Positions 51,784 to 54,359 of a stretch of 54,359 nucleotides of DNA are shown piece after piece. Source of the DNA: JAGGVT01 sp965369605 (lineage in GTDB: Bacteria; JAJVIF01; JAGGVT01). A program made the translations under genes and the position numbers. The notes under the pieces are model-generated. The model was not told the DNA's origin. It made no database searches and saw only the letters and a list, made by a program, of their open reading frames with translations. The DNA is taken from assembly GCA_965369605.1 (NCBI GenBank), contig CBDURE010000006.1:1-54359 (forward strand), given 5' to 3'. The number at the start of each line of letters is the position of its first letter. The first letter of the stretch is position 1.

Positions 51784-52707
51784 TCAAACGATTTCACGAT
51801 AATATTCAATCGTGGCTTTCACACCGTTATCAAAATCAAATTTCGGCGACCATCCTGCTTCTCGCTTTATCATATCACAATCCAGCGCAATGTGACGCAC
51901 TTCCCCGAGAATTTCATCACTGTATTCCGGTTTGATTCCACTTTGAAGGCTCGCTTCGAGTTTCTCATATACCTCGTTGACATCGATTTGCGTGCCTGTC
52001 CCGATATTGTATGTCCTGCCATCACCGACTTCAAGCGCAAGAACATTCGCATCGACAACATCGGAAACATAGACATAATCACGCGTATGGGAGCCATCAC
52101 CGAAAATCACCGGAGTCTTTCCCTCAAGCATTCGCTGCGTGAAAACCGCAATGACCCCGCTTTCCCCCTTAACTATCTGTCTCGGGCCATACACATTCGA
52201 GTAACGAAGGATTGTGTATTTCAGTTCATTCAGTTCCGCGATTACCTTAATATAGTTCTCAACAGTAAGCTTTGCGAGTCCGTATGGCGATAACGGGTTC
52301 TCTTTCGCGTTCTCGCTGACCGGCAGATTTTCCGGTTCACCGTAAATCGCACCGCCGGTCGATGAGAAAATAAATTTCCTGGCGTTGCATTCAATAGCGC
52401 CCTTGAGAACGTTTAAACTTCCCATGATATTAATGCGCGCGTCCATGTCAGGGTTTGTCATGCTGACACGAACATTAACCTGGGCCGCCAGATGCGCCAC
52501 GATTTCGGGGCTTTCATCGCGAAACACCTTCAGAAGAGATTCAGTATCCGTAATATCAACTTTAAAAAATTTAGCTTTGGGATTTATATATTCCTCTTTC
52601 CCGGTCGAGAGATCATCTACAATCACAACCTTATTGCCTAGCTCAATCATTCGGTCGGTGATATGCGACCCTATAAATCCTGCGCCCCCGGTGACAAGTA
52701 TTTTCAT
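51784..52707 (-). CDS. NAD-dependent sugar epimerase/dehydratase (UDP-glucose 4-epimerase-like SDR)
   Basis: 307 aa extended SDR. NAD-binding G-G-A-G-F-I-G at 7-13, DDLSTGK, HLAAQVNVRVS, FSSTGGAIYGE with catalytic Ser/Thr, and Y142-G-L-A-K146. LRYSNVYGPRQ and DYVYVSDVVDAN are typical of GalE-like and UDP-glucuronate epimerase-like members. Likely substrate is a UDP-sugar for LPS or surface glycan. ATG at 52707. Length is short for GalE (~330), so other hexose epimerases are possible. Confidence 0.9.
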   Translation of the reverse strand: MKILVTGGAGFIGSHITDRMIELGNKVVIVDDLSTGKEEYINPKAKFFKVDITDTESLLKVFRDESPEIVAHLAAQVNVRVSMTNPDMDARINIMGSLNVLKGAIECNARKFIFSSTGGAIYGEPENLPVSENAKENPLSPYGLAKLTVENYIKVIAELNELKYTILRYSNVYGPRQIVKGESGVIAVFTQRMLEGKTPVIFGDGSHTRDYVYVSDVVDANVLALEVGDGRTYNIGTGTQIDVNEVYEKLEASLQSGIKPEYSDEILGEVRHIALDCDMIKREAGWSPKFDFDNGVKATIEYYREIV

Positions 52708-52757
52708 CTATTCTCCCTGCCTATCTATAAATTCAATTTTTAATAAATTTCCCATGT

Positions 52758-52786
52758 AACCCGGTGTCCCTTCACCGGGATACCAA
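52758..52786. repeat. ACCCGGTGTCCC...CACCGGGATACC hairpin element
   Basis: Stem CCCGGTG / CACCGGG with a TCCCTT loop, immediately upstream of an octamer array. Same family as 50223 and 31026. Confidence 0.65.
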
Positions 52787-52789
52787 TCC

Positions 52790-52856
52790 AACCTGCTAAC
52801 CTACTAACTTACTAACCTACTAACCTGCTAACCTACTAACTTACTAACCTTTTAAC
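52790..52856. repeat. CTAACYTR octamer tandem array (copy 4)
   Basis: Eight octamers (CTAACCTA, CTAACTTA, CTAACCTG) run into the stop codon of the thioesterase gene (TTA at 52852-52854), the third gene in this window whose end is built from the array. Confidence 0.85.
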
Positions 52857-53262
52857 TCTTCAATAAATAGAACTTCCCACTACCCTCTGCGTAACGAACT
52901 GATGACTCATCCTCCAGCCATCCTTCAGCCTGACCTATCCTGCCGGACTGTTTTGTGATTTTACCAACCACTTTCACTTCCATGTCAACGGGCAGCGCTT
53001 TAAGGAATCTTACGTTTATTTCCGTTGTGAGGCAATCAATTCCCCGAAGAAAAAAACAATTTGCCATTGCCTCATCGAGCATGGTTGAAATCAACCCCCC
53101 ATGCACAATGCCGTCATAACCCTGATATTTCGACGGAATCCTCACCATGAAATATACGCTGTCATCACCCTCAAGCGTAAAATCAACCTTGAAGCCGTCA
53201 TGGTTGTTCATCCCGCAGACAAAACAAGCCTGCTCTTCATATTTGATTTTCATCGTTGTCAT
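52852..53262 (-). CDS. PaaI-type hotdog thioesterase
   Basis: 136 aa single hotdog domain. C-F-V-C-G near the N-terminus is typical of the PaaI/YbgC-like 'CFxCG' subgroup; G-I-V-H-G-G-L-I-S-T-M-L-D-E-A-M contains the HGG motif and catalytic Asp/Glu helix; TTEINVRFLKALP follows. Hydrolyses acyl-CoA or acyl-ACP thioesters; substrate unknown. ATG at 53262 or 53253; neither has a strong ribosome site. Its stop codon is formed by the octamer array. Confidence 0.88.
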   Translation of the reverse strand: MTTMKIKYEEQACFVCGMNNHDGFKVDFTLEGDDSVYFMVRIPSKYQGYDGIVHGGLISTMLDEAMANCFFLRGIDCLTTEINVRFLKALPVDMEVKVVGKITKQSGRIGQAEGWLEDESSVRYAEGSGKFYLLKS

Positions 53263-53316
53263 ATCAAGTATTTATAGCTCGACGCTCTCATTATTTTTGC
53301 TTTAGCATATTTCCAT

Positions 53317-53340
53317 AACACCACGCTTTATCGTGGTGCT
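53317..53340. repeat. AACACCACGC-TTTA-TCGTGGTG palindrome (copy 2)
   Basis: Second member of the CACCA(T/C)G family, upstream of the thioesterase gene. Arms CACCACG and CGTGGTG. Confidence 0.7.
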
Positions 53341-53375
53341 GCAGTAAGTTAGATATTGGAATATGAGGATACAGC

Positions 53376-53445
53376 GGATGTGAATCCGCTCAGGCTGTGA
53401 GTACGCTCAATCTGTGAGTACGCACCATGCTAAAGCATGGTGTTA
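53376..53445. repeat. Compound repeat: GAGTACGC direct repeats and CACCATGC palindrome (copy 3)
   Basis: CTGTGAGTACGC occurs twice (about 53394 and 53412) and runs into a perfect palindrome CACCATGC-TAAA-GCATGGTG at 53423. A GCGGATGTGAATCCGC hairpin lies just before. The block is a dense cluster of small hairpins in the gap between thioesterase and cold-shock gene. Confidence 0.65.
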
Positions 53446-53468
53446 ATCAAATCAGTTAAAACTGTACT

Positions 53469-53561
53469 CAACCTACTAACTTTCTAACCTACTAACTTAC
53501 TAACCTGCTAACGTTCTAACCTGCTAACTTACTAACCTGCTAACGTTCTAACTTACTAACC
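53469..53561. repeat. CTAACYTR octamer tandem array (copy 5)
   Basis: Eleven octamers, including the variant CTAACGTT twice in the same order, showing internal duplication of a 32-bp block. Unlike the other arrays it does not end at a stop codon. Confidence 0.85.
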
Positions 53562-53621
53562 AATGCCAAGATTTTAATCGCGATGCGGAAAAATCTCAAG
53601 AAAGATGTTTATGAACCCCAC

Positions 53622-53651
53622 TTGACAGTCCGATAATATACGTGGTAGTAT
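53622..53651 (+). promoter_or_regulatory. Promoter of the cold-shock gene with long leader
   Basis: TTGACA at 53622-53627 and TAGTAT at 53646-53651, 18 bp apart. Predicted start near 53658 gives a ~170-nt untranslated leader, as in cspA-type genes whose 5' RNA acts as a cold-responsive switch. Confidence 0.65.
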
Positions 53652-53657
53652 TTGGGT

Positions 53658-53829
53658 GAGTAGCAATATGTATTTAGTGGAAAGACTAACAATATAGCAG
53701 CACCAGTTTTCAACGAATCGCTGAGTGTAATTTGCGGTTCTTTTTGCGCTTGTGTGTCTTTTCCAGTTTTTACTGCTATTAACATATAGTAATTCGTGAA
53801 TAATCTTTAACCGCAGGGAGGAACAACCC
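53658..53829 (+). promoter_or_regulatory. Long 5' leader of the cold-shock gene
   Basis: About 170 nt without a gene between the predicted start of transcription and the ATG. GCAGGGAGGA just before the start is a strong ribosome site. Length and position fit a temperature-sensing leader; I cannot confirm its fold. Confidence 0.5.
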
Positions 53830-54033
53830 ATGCGAAATCAAGGTAAGGTCAAGTGGTTCAATGAAGCCAAAGGTTACGGTTTCATCGAGTGTGATGAAGG
53901 TGGAGACATCTTTGTACACTACACCGCAATTGAGGGAGAAGGATTTAGAACCCTGAAAGAAGGCCAGGATGTTGAATTCGAAGTTAGAGAATCCGACAAA
54001 GGTCTTCAAGCAGCTCGCGTAACTGTTGCGTAG
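53830..54033 (+). CDS. cspA: Cold-shock protein (CspA family)
   Basis: 67-aa single cold-shock OB fold, an RNA chaperone. RNP1 K14-G-Y-G-F-I19 and RNP2 D26-I-F-V-H-Y31 are intact, with the aromatic W9-F10 patch and GQDVEFEV. Strong ribosome site (GGGAGGA). Long leader upstream and a strong terminator ~200 bp downstream. Which of the usual several csp paralogues this is cannot be told. Confidence 0.95.
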   Translation: MRNQGKVKWFNEAKGYGFIECDEGGDIFVHYTAIEGEGFRTLKEGQDVEFEVRESDKGLQAARVTVA

Positions 54034-54231
54034 ACGCTGCACATCTTTACCCTCATCTCGATGAAGTCATGAGTAATTTTTGTCATGGTGAACCTAAGAC
54101 CCCGAATGGAAATGTCAATTCGGGTCGACGAGTTAAAAAACGCGGAGGATTAGGTTAAAAAGCAATTATTATCTATCGTTAGAATGATATTTCATCCAGT
54201 AGGTTTATGGATGGCCTAATCGAGAAAGGGT
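54034..54231 (+). other. Structured 3' region of the cold-shock transcript or small RNA
   Basis: Nearly 200 bp without a gene before a strong terminator. It has a stem GAC-CCCGAAT / ATTCGGGTC (54098-54126) and other short inverted repeats. It may be a long 3' UTR or give rise to a small RNA ending at the terminator; no internal promoter is clear. Confidence 0.4.
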
Positions 54232-54262
54232 CCCCCCGCAAATAGCGGGGGGCTTTTTTTTT
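54232..54262 (+). terminator. Strong intrinsic terminator after the cold-shock gene
   Basis: Perfect stem CCCCCCGC / GCGGGGGG with an AAATA loop followed by C and nine T. Ends the csp transcript or an associated small RNA. Confidence 0.92.
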
Positions 54263-54285
54263 GGTCGGATATATTTCCAAATGGT

Positions 54286-54359
54286 GTCAGGTCGTAGCGC
54301 TGATGTCCCGGGCTTGTTGAAAAAGGTTGTTTTTATACTCCATCCCCCCCTTAATCCCC
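54286..54359. mobile_element. Probable left end of a second copy of the 253-bp inverted-repeat element
   Basis: The sequence AGCGCTGATGTCCCGGGCTTGTTGAAAAAGG matches the left arm of the element at 12933 in order (AGCGCTG, GGGCTTGTTGAA, AAGG), then TTTTTA, before the window ends. Divergence is noticeable and the other half is out of view. Confidence 0.5.

Overview
The window reads as a chromosomal segment of a diderm (LPS-bearing) bacterium of moderate GC content. It carries most of a lipid A/Kdo pathway, a BamA/Skp-type outer-membrane assembly block, a type IV/II pseudopilin and many signal-peptide-II lipoproteins. None of the proteins resembles a familiar cultured genus closely, and intergenic DNA is rich in small repeats. 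I would guess an uncultivated candidate-phylum lineage, but I cannot name the phylum from sequence alone.

Layout. (1) 1-10 kb: three large lipoprotein genes on the minus strand. Two are tandem paralogues with a PKD-like and a sialidase-like region; the third carries a seven-fold SBBP-type propeller and is flanked by inverted copies of a 77-bp repeat. (2) 10-13.2 kb: trkA-trkH potassium uptake operon followed by a ~253-bp inverted-repeat (MITE-like) element. (3) 13.3-19.1 kb: DUF3795 protein, a long secreted HEAT-repeat protein, a TcmP + DUF5131 (Gp37/Gp68) two-gene operon of accessory character, a GGCT-like protein, then an unexplained pair of 56-bp direct repeats. (4) 19.6-29.3 kb: three more lipoproteins of the same family on the plus strand. 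The largest (1691 aa) ends in a metzincin-like metallopeptidase domain after eight FnIII-like repeats; a small secreted helical protein follows it. (5) 29.3-35.1 kb: a frameshifted small membrane protein, a class I/II aminotransferase, then queC - membrane/peptidase/TPR fusion - rsmA on the plus strand. (6) 35.2-50 kb, minus strand: a long tight gene run in the order hypothetical, bamA, OMP-like protein, skp/ompH, membrane-anchored coiled coil, lpxD, lpxA, Gfo/Idh oxidoreductase, lpxB, msbA, kdsB, waaA, lpxK. (7) 50-54.4 kb: a pseudopilin with tandem terminators, a UDP-glucose-4-epimerase-like SDR, a hotdog thioesterase and a cold-shock protein with a long structured leader.

How it fits together. 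Region 6 makes and exports lipid A-Kdo and inserts outer-membrane proteins. The oxidoreductase between lpxA and lpxB sits where gnnA sits in organisms that make 3-amino (N-linked acyl) lipid A, but no gnnB-like gene is visible. The six lipoproteins share one N-terminal scaffold (~340 aa, usually with a P-C-x-x-C-L-R-I motif and a later DWQ/DWQH motif) joined to different C-terminal modules. They look like a diversified surface-protein family and are the most novel theme of the window. Intergenic DNA contains at least seven repeat families: octamer arrays of CTAACYTR, 77-bp inverted elements, two MITE-like elements and three short palindrome families.
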